Part shown: piece by piece, positions 39,775-50,749 of the stretch
Numbering within the stretch: position 1 is the stretch's first letter
Layout: each line of letters opens with the position of its first letter
NCBI GenBank assembly: GCA_028023455.1
Contig: JAQFVV010006342.1
Coordinates: 1,447,001-1,511,000 of the forward strand
Direction: 5' to 3'
DNA length: 64,000 bases
Source of the DNA: Epiperipatus broadwayi
Lineage: Eukaryota; Onychophora; Udeonychophora; Euonychophora; Peripatidae
Translations under genes and position numbers: made by a program
The notes under the pieces: generated by a model
Seen by the model: the letters and a program-made list of their open reading frames with translations, nothing else
Told to the model about the DNA's origin: nothing
Database searches by the model: none

Positions 39775-40141
39775 TCTGCAACAAAGTGAATACTTCATAG
39801 TTTATTGTTTGTGGTTTGTCATTTTATTAATACAATTTATTTTAACATCTCAATTTTAAAGCTATACTTTAAATTTTAATGAGCCCATTTGTCATATTAT
39901 GATGAAATTGAGTGGTAAAAGGGATTTAAAAAACGAGAATATATTAAATCCAGTAAAAGACCAGCATGGAAATATTTAAGGCTGTCTTGTGTTTTGAAAA
40001 TTAATTTGTACATTATTCTTTACTCTTTTTTGGAAATTAGGATATCATTACCTTATTTATGATAGTATGTTACTGACAATGATATATCTGTATTTCTTTT
40101 ATAGTAAAACAGCAACAAAAAATAGTTGTTTTTTGTTTTTG

Positions 40142-40843
40142 TAATATATAGGGTATATGAGCACAGACTTTCACATGACCCACCACTCTCCACACTATCT
40201 CATAACACTGATACACTTGAACACATACATAATGTTGAAAAGATAAATAATCACCAATATATGTATTTCATGATAAACCAGCAATCATCGGTTGGTCCAG
40301 ATTACCATCTTTTTACATATATGCTATAAGTGCTCAGATATATATTAAGATAGCCAAACCTCATACTTTAATGGACAGGCTTCAATCTACTCCACACTCC
40401 AACTCTTCAACCATCCAAACCATTGAAAATCTCAAAGGCCTTTGAGCATTCCATCATCAGATTTTCAATTGGATGGATGGTTGAAAAGTTGGAGTGTGGA
40501 GTAGATTGAAGTCTGTCCTCAGGATGGCCTTTGAGCATTCCATCATCAGATTTTCAATTGGATGTATGGTTAAAGAGTATGAGGTTTGGCTATCTTAATA
40601 TATATATGAGTACTTATAGCATATATGTGTAGAGATGGTAATCTGGACCAACTGATGATTGCTGGTTTAGCATAAAATATGTTTATTGGTGATTATTTAT
40701 CTTTTCAACATATATGTATGTGTTCAAGTGTATCAGTGTTATGAGATAGTGTGGAGAGTGGTGGCTTGTGTGAAAGTCTGCGCTCATATACCCTATATAT
40801 TACATATATAGACACAGGTATATAATAAGCCTGTGTGTTTCAG
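40142..40843 (+). mobile_element. Long foldback element with two inverted hammerheads, perfect TSD
   Basis: TTTTTTGTTTTTG flanks it at 40129-40141 and 40844-40856 (13 bp, perfect). The left arm starts exactly at the boundary (TAATATATAGGGTATATGAG), and the inverted arm ends at 40802. A 41-nt tail follows, ending CTGTGTGTTTCAG and containing a hairpin (ACACAGG paired with CCTGTGT). Smaller repeats sit at the centre (CTTTGAGCATTCCATCATC occurs twice). Each arm carries a degenerate hammerhead: minus strand at about 40250-40293, with CCGATGA for CUGAUGA, and plus strand at 40647-40690, with AAAA for GAAA. It belongs to the same family as 46792-47125. Confidence 0.85.
40647..40690 (+). ncRNA. Degenerate hammerhead motif
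   Basis: Stem I ACCAA / TTGGT, core CTGATGA and stem II TGCT / AGCA are intact, but the GAAA core reads AAAA and stem III is changed. The lost G12 predicts an inactive ribozyme. Confidence 0.65.
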
Positions 40844-41104
40844 TTTTTTGTTTTTGATAAAAGAAAATTAAAATATTTTTTTGGTAAAATAAATTATTGC
40901 AAATTGAATAAAACATATATCTTAACAACTTTATATAAATGTGATAAAAAATATTAAAATGTTCTTTTTTAAAAAAATAGAAGTAAATAAAGAGCAGGAA
41001 ATAGTTTAATAAATTTTTACTAGACATAGGTTTTCACAACGTTCATTGATTGTAATCAGTGGCAGGCTAAGAAATTTTTAAGTAGGGATGCGTTATTAGA
41101 GTCA

Positions 41105-43060
41105 TCATCATCATCAACCATTATCAATCCACTGCAGGATAAAGGTTTCTCCAAGTTTAATCCATCTTCTCCGATCTTTAGCTTCTCTTCTCCACATCAC
41201 CCCTGCACACTTTCTTATTTCATCCATCCATCTCACATGTGGTCTCTTTCTGGTTCTTTTATAATCTCTTGGAATCCAGTTTAAAATTTCAATTGTCCAT
41301 CTATTATCATCTCTTCTAGCAATATGTCCAGCCCAACTCCACTTCAATCTTTTAATTTTTTCAATGAGGTCAGTAACACCTGTTTGTTCTCTTACCCATA
41401 CATTGCATTTTCAATCTCTTCTTGTTACTCCCAACATACATCTCTCCATACTTCTTTGAGTGGTCTGAAGTCTCTGTATTGCTCTTCTATTAAGTCTCAG
41501 ATCCATAAGTAAGAACTGGTAAAACACATTTGTTAAAAACCTTCCCTTTCAAACACATAGGCATATTTCCTTTTAGTATCAAGTTATTTCTACCAAAAGC
41601 ACTCCAACCAAGTTTAATTCTATAATTAATTTCTTCCAATATGTTTCCATCTGTATTAATAATCTGACCAAGGTATTTGTAACTGTTAACTTCTTCTAAT
41701 TCATCATAATCAATCTTTATTTTTATATTTTAAGCAAATCAATTAAACATTACTTTAGTCTTTTTAACATTTATCTTTAGTCCTACTTTTCTACTTTCAT
41801 CTGATAACTCCTGCAACATTTCCTGCAGCTCTGAAGCATGATTTGCAAAAACAACTACAGCATCTGTGAAATCTAAATGACTTAAATAATCTCCATTTAC
41901 TTTCACTTTTTTAGTTTCCCATTTTAATCCACAAAATACTTCTTGCAGCACTGCTGTAAAAAGTTTTGGAGATATGGAGTTACCTTGTCTTACACCTTTC
42001 TCAATGTTGACTTTCCCAGTATCATTATGTAATCTAATTGTTGCTGTTGCATTTTTATAAATATTCTTTAAAATATGACAATATCCTGGATCTATACCTT
42101 GATGATCCAATGCTTTAATCACTGAAGAAATGTTTATAGAATCGAATGCCTTTTCATAATCTACAAATCCAAAACATAATGACAACGCATATTCATTTGT
42201 CCTTTCTATAACTTCTCTCAATACCTGGATATGATTGACTGTATTAAAACCACTTTTAAATCCAGCTTGTTCTTTTGGTTGGTGGAAATCCAATGTTCTC
42301 TGTAGACAAGTTGTAATTATCTTGGTAAAAATTTCATATAAAACTGATAAAAGGCTGATAGGTCTGTAATTTCTAATATCTTCTTTATCACCTTTTTTAA
42401 AATATTAATATTATTACTGCATTCTTCCAATCATCTGGAACATTTTTATCATTTAGACATTTGGTATATAACTTTGATAAAAAAAAATTCTATTTCTTCA
42501 CCTGCTTCTTTTAATACATCAATTATAATTCCAGCATTACCTAAAGCCTTTCTTTATACATTTAATTTCATGTCTCACTTCTTCATTTAAAATTCTGGGC
42601 AATTCAGAAGATGTAATAGATATAGGAGGTACTTGTTTTTTATTACTATATAATTCTTGATAAAAATCTTCTACCAATTTCATGATGTCATCTCTCTTTT
42701 TAGTAATAATTCCATCTTTTTTTCTTATTGCTGATATAAATTTCCTACCAATACCAAAAATGTTGTTTAACATTCTTGAGACTTTTATTTTCTTCTACAG
42801 TTTTCCTTGCTAGTTTACAGTTATACTTTCTTATATCATTTTCAACTCTTTTCCACACCATTTTACAAAATTGGAGATATTCAATCCTTTTTAATGCATC
42901 ATATTTGTATATCTTCATATTTCTTCTTTTTTTCATAAATTCTCTAGTCTCAGTAGAAATTTTATTGGTCAATTGCTGCTTTTTCTACCAGCTATCTTTG
43001 TTACAGTTTTTAGAAGTGTATCAGTTATTTTCATATTAATTTCATTCAAATCGCAAAACA
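41105..43060 (-). pseudogene. LINE reverse transcriptase, 5'-truncated and mutated
   Basis: This is the best-preserved copy of the window's LINE family, the type usually annotated as endonuclease-reverse transcriptase (RTE/Jockey-like; clade not assigned). In minus-strand order: a linker region (about 42540-42970; GIGRKFISAIRKKDGIITKK); the RT core (41739-42293) with EQAGFKSGFNTVNHIQVLRE, CFGFVDYEKAFDSI (first catalytic Asp) and GVRQGNSISPKLF; the catalytic box FTDAVVVFA, where FADD is expected, so it is dead; then KKTKVMF. The C-terminal part (41114-41347) has WAGHIARRDDNRWT and HVRWMDEIRK. The element ends in a (TGA)n tail at about 41105. Endonuclease domain absent; several frameshifts. Confidence 0.88.
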
Positions 43061-43671
43061 AAACAGAACATTTCCATTTTGCAACCACACACCCATTTTA
43101 TTTTTTCAATACCAACCATTTTTAGAAGATCTAATGTATTTTTATTTTTTATGAACTGGTGTTTGACAAATAATAATATCTGAGGTAGATTGATCTTTAC
43201 TTTTTATTGCAATTTTTTCTTCTAATGACAAATAGGAAAATTTAATTTTTTTGAAATATATTTAACACTAATAACCATTGTAATAAATATTTGAAATTAT
43301 ATTTATTTTATTTTGTTATATTTTTCTGTAATAATTATTTATATACTATTTTATAAATGTTAATTACAAAAAAAAAAACAAACAGAAATATTTTATTGCT
43401 CAATTTAAATAAAAACAAGAAAAATTTATTCACTCTGAAAAAAAACCCAGAATAGATAAGCATACCATGCTCAAATAACTATTAACACTGTAACATCAAG
43501 CAGCACCAATAATATTAATTACACATATTGATAAAAGTAAATGAATTTTGGTAAATCTTGCTGAAATTCACTGAATTTGATCTTTCTGGCATTACCATAA
43601 TTAGCAGTGTATTTAAATAAAATCTCAGACATTGTTTAAAATATATTTTTTTAAAATCATATTTACATAAC

Positions 43672-43831
43672 AAATGTTATATATAGAGCTTGCAAAACAA
43701 GCTCTTAACAAGCTTTGTAGTATATCCCCATCCTCAGACCGGTTTCTGCCACTGACATCCTCTATATACAACATTTGTAAATACAAGCTTATTAAATTAG
43801 GTCAAGTGACATCTGACTTGATTTTTTTTGT
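43672..43831. mobile_element. 160-bp foldback with hammerhead remnant
   Basis: Flanked by ATATTTACATAAC (43659-43671) and AATTTTACATAAC (43832-43844), a 13-bp direct repeat with two mismatches. Copy 1 of the host MITE lacks the insert, which confirms it as an insertion. The ends of the body pair (AAATGTTATATATAGAG with CTCTATATACAACATTT). On the minus strand GAAAC, CG, GUC then UGAGG survive as the 3' half of a hammerhead, but the CUGANGA box is missing. Confidence 0.65.
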
Positions 43832-43964
43832 AATTTTACATAACTATTATGCATAATATTGAATGATTGTAATATTATTGATTTTTTCAAGCGCAAATTT
43901 AATAATTTTTTTTCTAGAAGTGTTGCAGCCCAAAGTGCTTATAGATCAGCTATCACTGTTTATA

Positions 43965-44219
43965 ATTTTATTTCTCCTATTTATTACTTTTATATCATTT
44001 GTTTTTATACCTAGGTATTTTAAATTTTTTCTTTTTATTATTTATAATACTTTTTCTTTCTAGTTGTTGTTTTAAATTATTTTTTATTTTTCAAATTTTT
44101 TTTTATAAAGATATTTATTCCAACAGCAATTCCTCTATATATTTTTGTATTTAAGCTACTGTTTTATATTTCATATCTGTACTTGAATATTAATTTGTGA
44201 TTTTATTATTGTATTACTT

Positions 44220-44250
<31 letters not shown>

Positions 44251-44620
44251 ATTTTTTGGTTTTTCATTATTAATATCTTTTTCAATTATTATGGGAAAGA
44301 AAAATATATAAATGAGTATATAAAAAGGAATATAGTAATAAAAATAATATCACAAATTGGTATTTAAATAGAGAGGTAAAATATAAAATAAATCTTTTAA
44401 ACACAAAAATATAAAAAGAAATTAATCATTGTTGGAATAAAAATTTTTATGAAGAAGAGATTGAAAAAAAATAAAAATAAAAAAATTAACCAATTAAAAT
44501 AATAGAAAACTATTAAAAAATAGAGAGAAAAGATATTATAAATAAAAAAAATAAAATAAAAGTTTTAAATCCATAAGTATAAAGGCAAATTACATAAAGA
44601 TAATAAAAAGAACAATTAAA
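43965..44620. repeat. Large AT-rich palindrome
   Basis: Two arms of roughly 300 nt pair around a centre near 44275. For example ATTTTAAATTTTTTC, TTATTTATAATA, TTTATTCCAAC and AATTTGTGATTTTATTATTG at the left have counterparts in reverse order at 44340-44600. (AT)n and (GT)n microsatellites lie at 44218-44252. No target duplication or hammerhead was identified. It may be another, older foldback. Confidence 0.6.
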
Positions 44621-45975
44621 ATTATTAATAAAACAAGTAAAAATAACAAAAACAAACTAAACATGTAAATAGTTATATTAAATATATTGAATAGTAAATG
44701 TTTAAATAAGAATAAAATAATCTTATTTAGAATCCAAAATCACTTAACATCATCTCAGCATGTGCGAGGTTATTTCCTTATCTTGAATTAGCTTTTTAAA
44801 TCCCACCAACAGCTAAATCATCTCCAAGTACTGCTTATTTGAAATTCCTCAGAAATTTATTCTTTGAAATACAGAATCTTGTTTATTTCCCTCAAAAAAT
44901 AAATATCACTATTGGGAAGTATATTTATTACTTTACCCAGTCACACATTATCATGAAAAATCCATACTTAACGTGACAAACATGTGTACCACAAATTTAG
45001 ATACTGATTACTTCAATGTAAGTTCTTTGAATTCCTAGTAAAAGTGAACCTGGAAGCTTTACCTATCAACCATTTCTACAAATATAAAATTCACATTCAG
45101 ATAAATGAAGATTACTGTAACCTTTGGAAAGAGATCAGAAACACCATCTCACATTTTTCTCTCCTGTCCCAATCTTACTGGCTATATTTAAGAATAAAAA
45201 TATAGATATTCAATATTTCTTTGAAAACATTGGTAAAGGTTTTTCTCACACATACATCCCAGTGTTTTTCTTCTATATACAATATGGAATACAAGATGCA
45301 TATTTGTTTATAACAACAACACAAGAATATACCCAAATGCATTTAATGATAATCTTGAAAAAGTTGCTGAATACAAAATATACATAGAAACCTTCTTAAT
45401 TCTCTCTCAATATTCAGAACTATAACATAACACACTTGCATCATTTAAGGATTAAAGAATTTATGTATATATATAATTGCTGTGACCACATGTAATCTCT
45501 GCCTTGTATATATAGTTCTGATTCTGGTATAATAATTTAATATTTTTGTTGTCATTTTTTTAAATTGTATTTTAATATTGGATATTGCATATGGATAAAG
45601 GAAAAAATAAAACAAATGTAATCAATATTTTTTTATTGTTAAAGAATGAATAAAATAACTTTGAAAGATAAAATAAAGTATAAACAAAGAAATATAAAAA
45701 TACATACATAGGAGAAACAAAGAATCTAATTCTAACAAAATTTAAATAACTAAAATACAAAAAACACCTAATAATATATACACAAAATACAGGGAATATA
45801 TTTAATGAAAATGATGTTTTATGAAAAATAAACATAAACAAAATTCTATAATAAGAAAAATACATCCAAAACAGAATAATGATATTGGAATAAATTACTT
45901 TGGTTAATTAATAATATATATTTTTAAGATGTGTGTTCAAATATAAGTACATTTGTAATACACACACACACATAT
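44621..45975. other. AT-rich non-coding DNA
   Basis: The open frames at 45124-45387 and 45572-45865 are low-complexity and not convincing. CA/TA microsatellites occur at 45958-45988. Confidence 0.4.
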
Positions 45976-46094
45976 ATATATATATAATACAAATTGATGT
46001 CTGTATTTCTTCAAAATAATATATGTAAATTTATAAATAAATATTAGAAAATACAGTACTTAAAAGTTTATAAAAATATATCTATAACCATCAC

Positions 46095-46136
46095 TTAGAA
46101 GCACTTTCAACTATCCTTGTAGTTTTTGTCAACTAA
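46095..46136 (-). ncRNA. Degenerate hammerhead in the PLE 3' region (left arm)
   Basis: Mirror copy of the motif at 49396-49436. Stem I UUAG / CUAA, core UUGACAA, stem II region AACUA / UAGUU, core GAA, stem III AG-UG-CU. Compared with CUGANGA, two core residues differ. Confidence 0.55.
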
Positions 46137-46305
46137 TACTTTTAAAATATCAGCTTTCCCATAATTCCATGATGTCAACTTTCCCATAATTCTGTGATCT
46201 TAACATTTGCTGCTTGCTTATTAATTAAATCTTGCTTGTATTTATATATTAACATCCCTTCCTTAATTTTTCTTTTATTATTATTTCTTTCAGTTTCCAA
46301 TATTT

Positions 46306-46790
46306 TTATGTTACTATAATTAAAATCAGAACCATATATATACATGATTTATTATGGTCATAAAAGACAGAAGCTGATAAATTATCATTATTTTTATAAT
46401 TTTGTTTTGTATTTTGAACCCTTTTTAATAATAACAAGTGCTCTTTTGTTCTTTCTTCCAATGTGCACCTCGATTTACCTATATATCCATTGCCACACCT
46501 ACACATCCATTTGTAAATGATACAATTTTTATTTGTAAATAAAGTTTTATCTTTTGAATTATTTATTAATTTATTTAATGTAGGTGGTGCATAAAATGCA
46601 ATATCACAAATACCTTTATAAATTTTCTTAATGAAACTTGCCTGTTGATTTGAAATATATGGTATTGATATCCAAAATTTTTTATCAGAAGAATTAACAT
46701 TATTTATAATATTATTTGTATATTTAGAATTAAAAATTTTAACAGTATAATAAACATAATCATAATTATATCCAACATTTAACAATTCAT
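46306..46790 (-). pseudogene. PLE minus copy: RT C-terminus and GIY-YIG domain
   Basis: The frame covers the RT thumb and linker (ELLNVGYNYDYVYYTVK; ISIPYISNQQASFIKKIYK) and then a GIY-YIG endonuclease segment: CIIYKWMCRCGNGYIGKSRC followed by TLEERTKEHLLLLKR. The IYKW and GYIG motifs, and the downstream Arg/Glu-containing helix, fit PLE GIY-YIG domains. This copy retains residues that the plus copy has lost (Trp intact, YIG intact). Upstream the gene is severed by the foldback inserted at 46792-47125. Confidence 0.82.
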
Positions 46791-46791
46791 T

Positions 46792-47125
46792 AGGGTATAT
46801 GAGCACAGACTTTCACATGATCCACCACTCTCCACACTATCTCATAACACTGATACATTTGAACACATATGTTGAAAAAATAAATAATCACCAATATACG
46901 TATTTCATGCTAAACCAGCAATCATCAGTTGGTCCAGATTATCATCTCTACACATATATGCTATAAGTGCTCAGATATATATTAAGATAGCCAAACCTTA
47001 TACTTTAATGTGTATCAGTGTTATGAGATAGTGTGGAGAGTGGTGGGTCATGTGAAAGTCTGTGCTGATATACCCTATATATTACATATATAAACACAGG
47101 TATTTAATAAACCTGTGTGTTTCAG
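46792..47125 (+). mobile_element. Foldback element with intact hammerhead, inserted into the PLE
   Basis: TTAACAATTCATT flanks it at 46779-46791 and 47126-47138 (13 bp, perfect; a 14th base also matches). The uninterrupted PLE plus copy provides the empty site. The arms share GTATATGAGCACAGACTTTC and CCACTCTCCACACTATCTCA with their inverse at about 47005-47080. The right tail ends CTGTGTGTTTCAG and contains the same hairpin as 40142-40843. It is shorter than that copy because most of the right arm is missing. Confidence 0.88.
46890..46933 (-). ncRNA. Type I hammerhead ribozyme motif, intact core
   Basis: Minus strand, in order: stem I ACCAA; core CUGAUGA; stem II U-UGCU, loop GGUUU, AGCA-U; core GAA; stem III AUA, loop CG, UAU; cleavage residue A; stem I UUGGU. 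All three stems are perfectly complementary (5, 4 and 3 bp) apart from a U-U at 10.1/11.1, and every conserved core base is present. The open stem I makes it type I, and the minimal stem III resembles PLE/retrozyme hammerheads. It is the best-preserved member of its family in the window. Confidence 0.82.
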
Positions 47126-47138
47126 TTAACAATTCATT

Positions 47139-47925
47139 ATAATAAATTTCAATATTTTTGGTTTTATTCGATGCATATTTACAAAGGTTATCATTTTTAA
47201 ATAAGAAGAATTTTAAACATACCATTTTATGTGACATTGGTACTTTTGATTCATATAGAATATATCCTCTTTTTGCTATTGGTTTAAGAGTCATATATTA
47301 ATCCAGTTTATCTTTGTTTCTAATTATCTTGAGTTTTAAAAATTGAACACTCATTGAATTTTCATCTGTTTTAATCCATTTTAAGCCCTTTATATTATTT
47401 AATTCATTAAAAAAATCATTAATAGCATTTGGCTTTCCACAAACAAAAACATCATCAACATATCGATTGTATAAAGTAATATCTTTCTGATAATATTCCT
47501 TTTTCAAAATATTTTCTTCATATGTAGATATAACAAAATTACATATTTGGGCAACTGTAGGAAGACCCATTGGCCAGTCATTACTCATTTTATAAAATTA
47601 ATGCTTAAAAATTGCATAAATATTTTTATCAATAAAGTTTAATGTTTCAACAATAAATTTTATTATTTTAACGTTAACATTTTTTAACTTTAATGCATTA
47701 TTAATTATTTCAATAGAGAATATTCTATCAATTGATCCATACATTTCACTGACATCAAAGGTACAGATTACATCACATTTATTAATAACAACATTATTAA
47801 TTTTACCAACAAAATCAAGTGATGAATGTATTGTATACATACCAAAAACAAGAATTTCCTGTAACATTTTCTCAATTAATTTACATGTTTCATAATAAAA
47901 TGTATCCCCAAAATTAATCATTAAT
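47139..47925 (-). pseudogene. PLE minus copy: reverse transcriptase core (broken)
   Basis: Split over frames 47598-47921, 47298-47588 and 47082-47294. Motifs: VICTFDVSEMYGSIDR (first catalytic Asp), GWPMGLPTVAQICNFVIST, YNRYVDDVFVCG (catalytic YVDD), VQFLKLKI and KPIAKRGYI. In-frame stops near 47295 and 47590 disrupt it. The N-terminal RT fingers are absent, as in the plus copy. Confidence 0.85.
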
Positions 47926-47983
47926 GTGTCCTAAAATATTTTCAAATATAAAATTGCATAAAGGAAAAGAACCATTATGATTA

Positions 47984-49231
47984 ATGATTAATTTTGGGGG
48001 TGCATTTTATTATGAAACATGTAAATTAATTGAAAAAATGTTACAGGAAATTCTTGCTTTTGGTATGTATATAATACGTGCATCATTTGATTTCATTGGT
48101 AAAATTAATAATGTTTTTATTGATACTTGTAATGTAATTTGTACCTTTGATGTCAGTGAAATGTATGGATCAATTGATAAAATGGCTTTTATTGAAATAA
48201 TTAATAATGCATTAAAGTTAAAAAATGTTAACGTTAAAATAATAAAATTTATTGTTGAAACATTAAACTTTATTGATAAAAATATTTATGCAATTTTTAA
48301 GCATGAATTTTATAAAATGAGTAATGGCTGGCCAATGGGTCTTCATACAGTTGCCCAAATATGTAATTTTGTTATATCTACATATGAAGAAAATATTTTA
48401 AAAAAGGAATATCAGAAAGATATTACTTTATACAATCGATATGTTGATGATGTTTTTGTTTGTGGAAAGCCAAATGCTATTAATGATTTGTTTAATGAAT
48501 TAAATAATATAAAGGGCTTAAAATGGATTAAAACAGATGAAAATTCAATGAGTGTTCAATTTTTAGATCTCAAGATAACTAGAAACAAAGATAAACTGGA
48601 TTACTATATGACTCTTAAACCAATAGCAAAAAGAGGATATATTCCATATGAATCAAAAGTACCAATGTCACATAAAATGGCAGGTTTAAAGTCCTTCTTA
48701 TTTAGAAATGATAACCTTTGTAAATATGCATCGGATAAAACCAAAAATATTGAAATTTATTATAATGAATTGTTAAATGTTGGATATAATTATGATTATG
48801 TTTATTATACTGTTAAAAATTTTAATTCTAAATATACAAATAATATTAATAATAATGTTAATTCTTCTGATAAAAAAATTTGGATATCAATACCATATAT
48901 TTCAAATCAACAGGCAAGTTTCATTAAGAAAATTTATAAAGCTATATGTGAGATTGCATTTTATGCACCACCTACATTAAATAAATTAATAAATAATTCA
49001 AAAGTTAAAACTTTATTGACAAAAAAAAATTGTATCATTTACAAATAGATGTGTAGGTGTGGCAGTGGATATATAAATGAATCGAGGTGCACATTGGAAG
49101 AAAGAACAAAAGAGCACTTGTTATTATTAAAAAGGGTTCAAAATACAAAACAAAATTATAAAAATAATGATAATTTATCAGCTTCTGTCTTTTATGACTA
49201 TAATAAATCATATATATATATATGGTTTTGA
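47984..49231 (+). pseudogene. PLE plus copy: RT and GIY-YIG with one stop between
   Basis: A 354-codon frame (47984-49048) encodes the RT core: TFDVSEMYGSID with the first Asp at about residue 55, GWPMGLHTVAQICNFV, and RYVDDVFVCG with the catalytic Asp pair at about residues 155-156. The C-terminal thumb and linker follow. It ends at TAG (49046-49048), where the minus copy has TGG (Trp). The GIY-YIG domain continues in frame: MCRCGSGYINESRC, then TLEERTKEH, with YIG changed to YIN. There is no start region for the RT fingers, so the copy is truncated and inactive. Confidence 0.87.
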
Positions 49232-49395
49232 TTTTAATTATAGTAATGTAAAAATATTGAAAACTAAAAGAAATAATAACAAAAGAAAAATTAAGGAAGG
49301 GATGTTATTATATAAATACAAGCAAGATTTCATTAATAAGCAAGAAGCAAACATTAAGATCATGGAATTGTGGGAAAGCTGACATTTTAAAAGTA

Positions 49396-49436
49396 TTAGT
49401 TGACAAAACTACAAGGATAGTTGAAAGCACTTCTAA
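49396..49436 (+). ncRNA. Degenerate hammerhead in the PLE 3' region (right arm)
   Basis: In order: stem I UUAG; core UUGACAA (expected CUGANGA); stem II AACUA, loop CAAGGA, UAGUU; core GAA; stem III AG, loop CA, CU; U; stem I CUAA. All stems pair perfectly. C3-to-U and G8-to-A would abolish activity; a CUGACGA ancestor would give this by two C/G decay events, one of them at CpG. It lies about 200 bp downstream of the GIY-YIG domain. Confidence 0.6.
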
Positions 49437-49519
49437 GTGACGGTTATAGATATATTTTTATATACTTTTAAGTACTGTATTTTCTAATATTTATTTATAA
49501 ATTTACATATATATATAAT

Positions 49520-50749
49520 GAATGATATAAATTAATAAAATATAGGTGTAGTAGATATATGATCTATGTTGTAGTATATATGATTTCAATTATAGGCTAT
49601 CCAAAAAAAAAAAGTAAAACACAAACAAAAAAATATTAAAATTCACAATTTTAATACATTCTACAATACTCAAGCAGCAATTTTTCATCTCTCAGGGTCT
49701 TACATAATTACATTTTTAAAAAATTGACTATTACAGTATGCCAGTAGCCATTTTTTCATGTTAGAATCTTCAGAATTTAATGTGCAATATTGCACTTATT
49801 AAAATATTTTTTATGTGTAATGCTAAAGTTTTACAAAATTTTAGAACATATTTAAAGTTGACATTGACTTAAAGAAGTCATAGTGTCTTAATAATAAGGA
49901 TAGCATATGTTTTCATTAAAGAAAAAAGTTATTGAAAAAAGAATATCTCTCAGAGCACATTTATTGCATGAACTTCAGACATTTCACTATTTAAATTTAT
50001 TTTAAAAATAAAATATGATAGATTAAGTTTTTTTCTTATTCTTTTTTCGGTTTCTCTTCAATTTGTTATAAATAACTGTATTATTATTTTTTTTAAAAAT
50101 TTATTATTCTATAATTTATATGCATGTTGAAAAGCACAGTACACTTGTAGTTCAATAAACAACATGTATTTTTTTCTAATCAGTGTTCAACATCAATACA
50201 TCAGCTATTATGCATGATATACATTAAACATGATGGGTGATTGGAATAAAATGTAAGGTATGTCATGCTCCATTGCAAATTACATTTATATATTTTAATA
50301 ATAATGATTATAAAATAAACATAACCATTAAACAATTGTTATTGCATTTCAATTAAAATGAACTAATTAATTAAAAGCTTTCTAAAAAATTCTATAGAGG
50401 GAGATGTGGAGAAAATTTAAAACATATATATTTTAATAAATCATTATTATAAAAAGATAATAAATATATAAAATTTTAAAAATAAAATTGTATTATTTTT
50501 AAATTTTAAATATTACAGAACATAAAAACAATCTAAATTGACATAACAAATATTAAAGTAATGAATTATTTAAAATAATAATACAATAAATTGTAGTATA
50601 TGTGAATATACAAATATATGAAATGTTCAAATCTATATTTAATTTATATATTTGCACATGCATCTTAAATATTTTTAATTTTTTAAATTTATAAAAATTA
50701 ATAAGTGTGTGTATGTGAGTATATTTTAAATATTTTATAAATAATAGTA
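49520..50749. other. AT-rich non-coding DNA
   Basis: Nothing recognised. Confidence 0.4.

Larger units (their letters stand above)
41057..43958. mobile_element. hAT-like MITE, copy 2, split by a LINE and a foldback
   Basis: Left end CAGTGGCAGGCTAAGAAATT; the right end AGCTATCACTG is the inverse of CAGTGGYAGCT. Flanking octamers ATTGTAAT and TTTATAAT agree at 6 of 8 positions, suggesting an old 8-bp hAT duplication. The outer segments match copy 1 at 39079-39774. A minus-strand LINE occupies about 41105-43060, and a 160-bp foldback occupies 43672-43831. Confidence 0.65.
45989..49506. mobile_element. Penelope-like element, two copies head to head
   Basis: A minus-strand copy (about 46020-47930) and a plus-strand copy (about 47978-49506) form a huge inverted repeat with about 50 bp between the arms. 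Both copies are 5'-truncated at the same place inside RT. A roughly 30-nt segment at 45989-46019 is present only on the left, a one-sided tail. ATATATATATAAT occurs on both edges (45976-45988 and 49507-49519) and could be a 13-bp target duplication, but it is microsatellite-like and weak. Inverted, 5'-truncated copies and a short one-sided tail are known peculiarities of Penelope elements (from memory). Confidence 0.8.
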
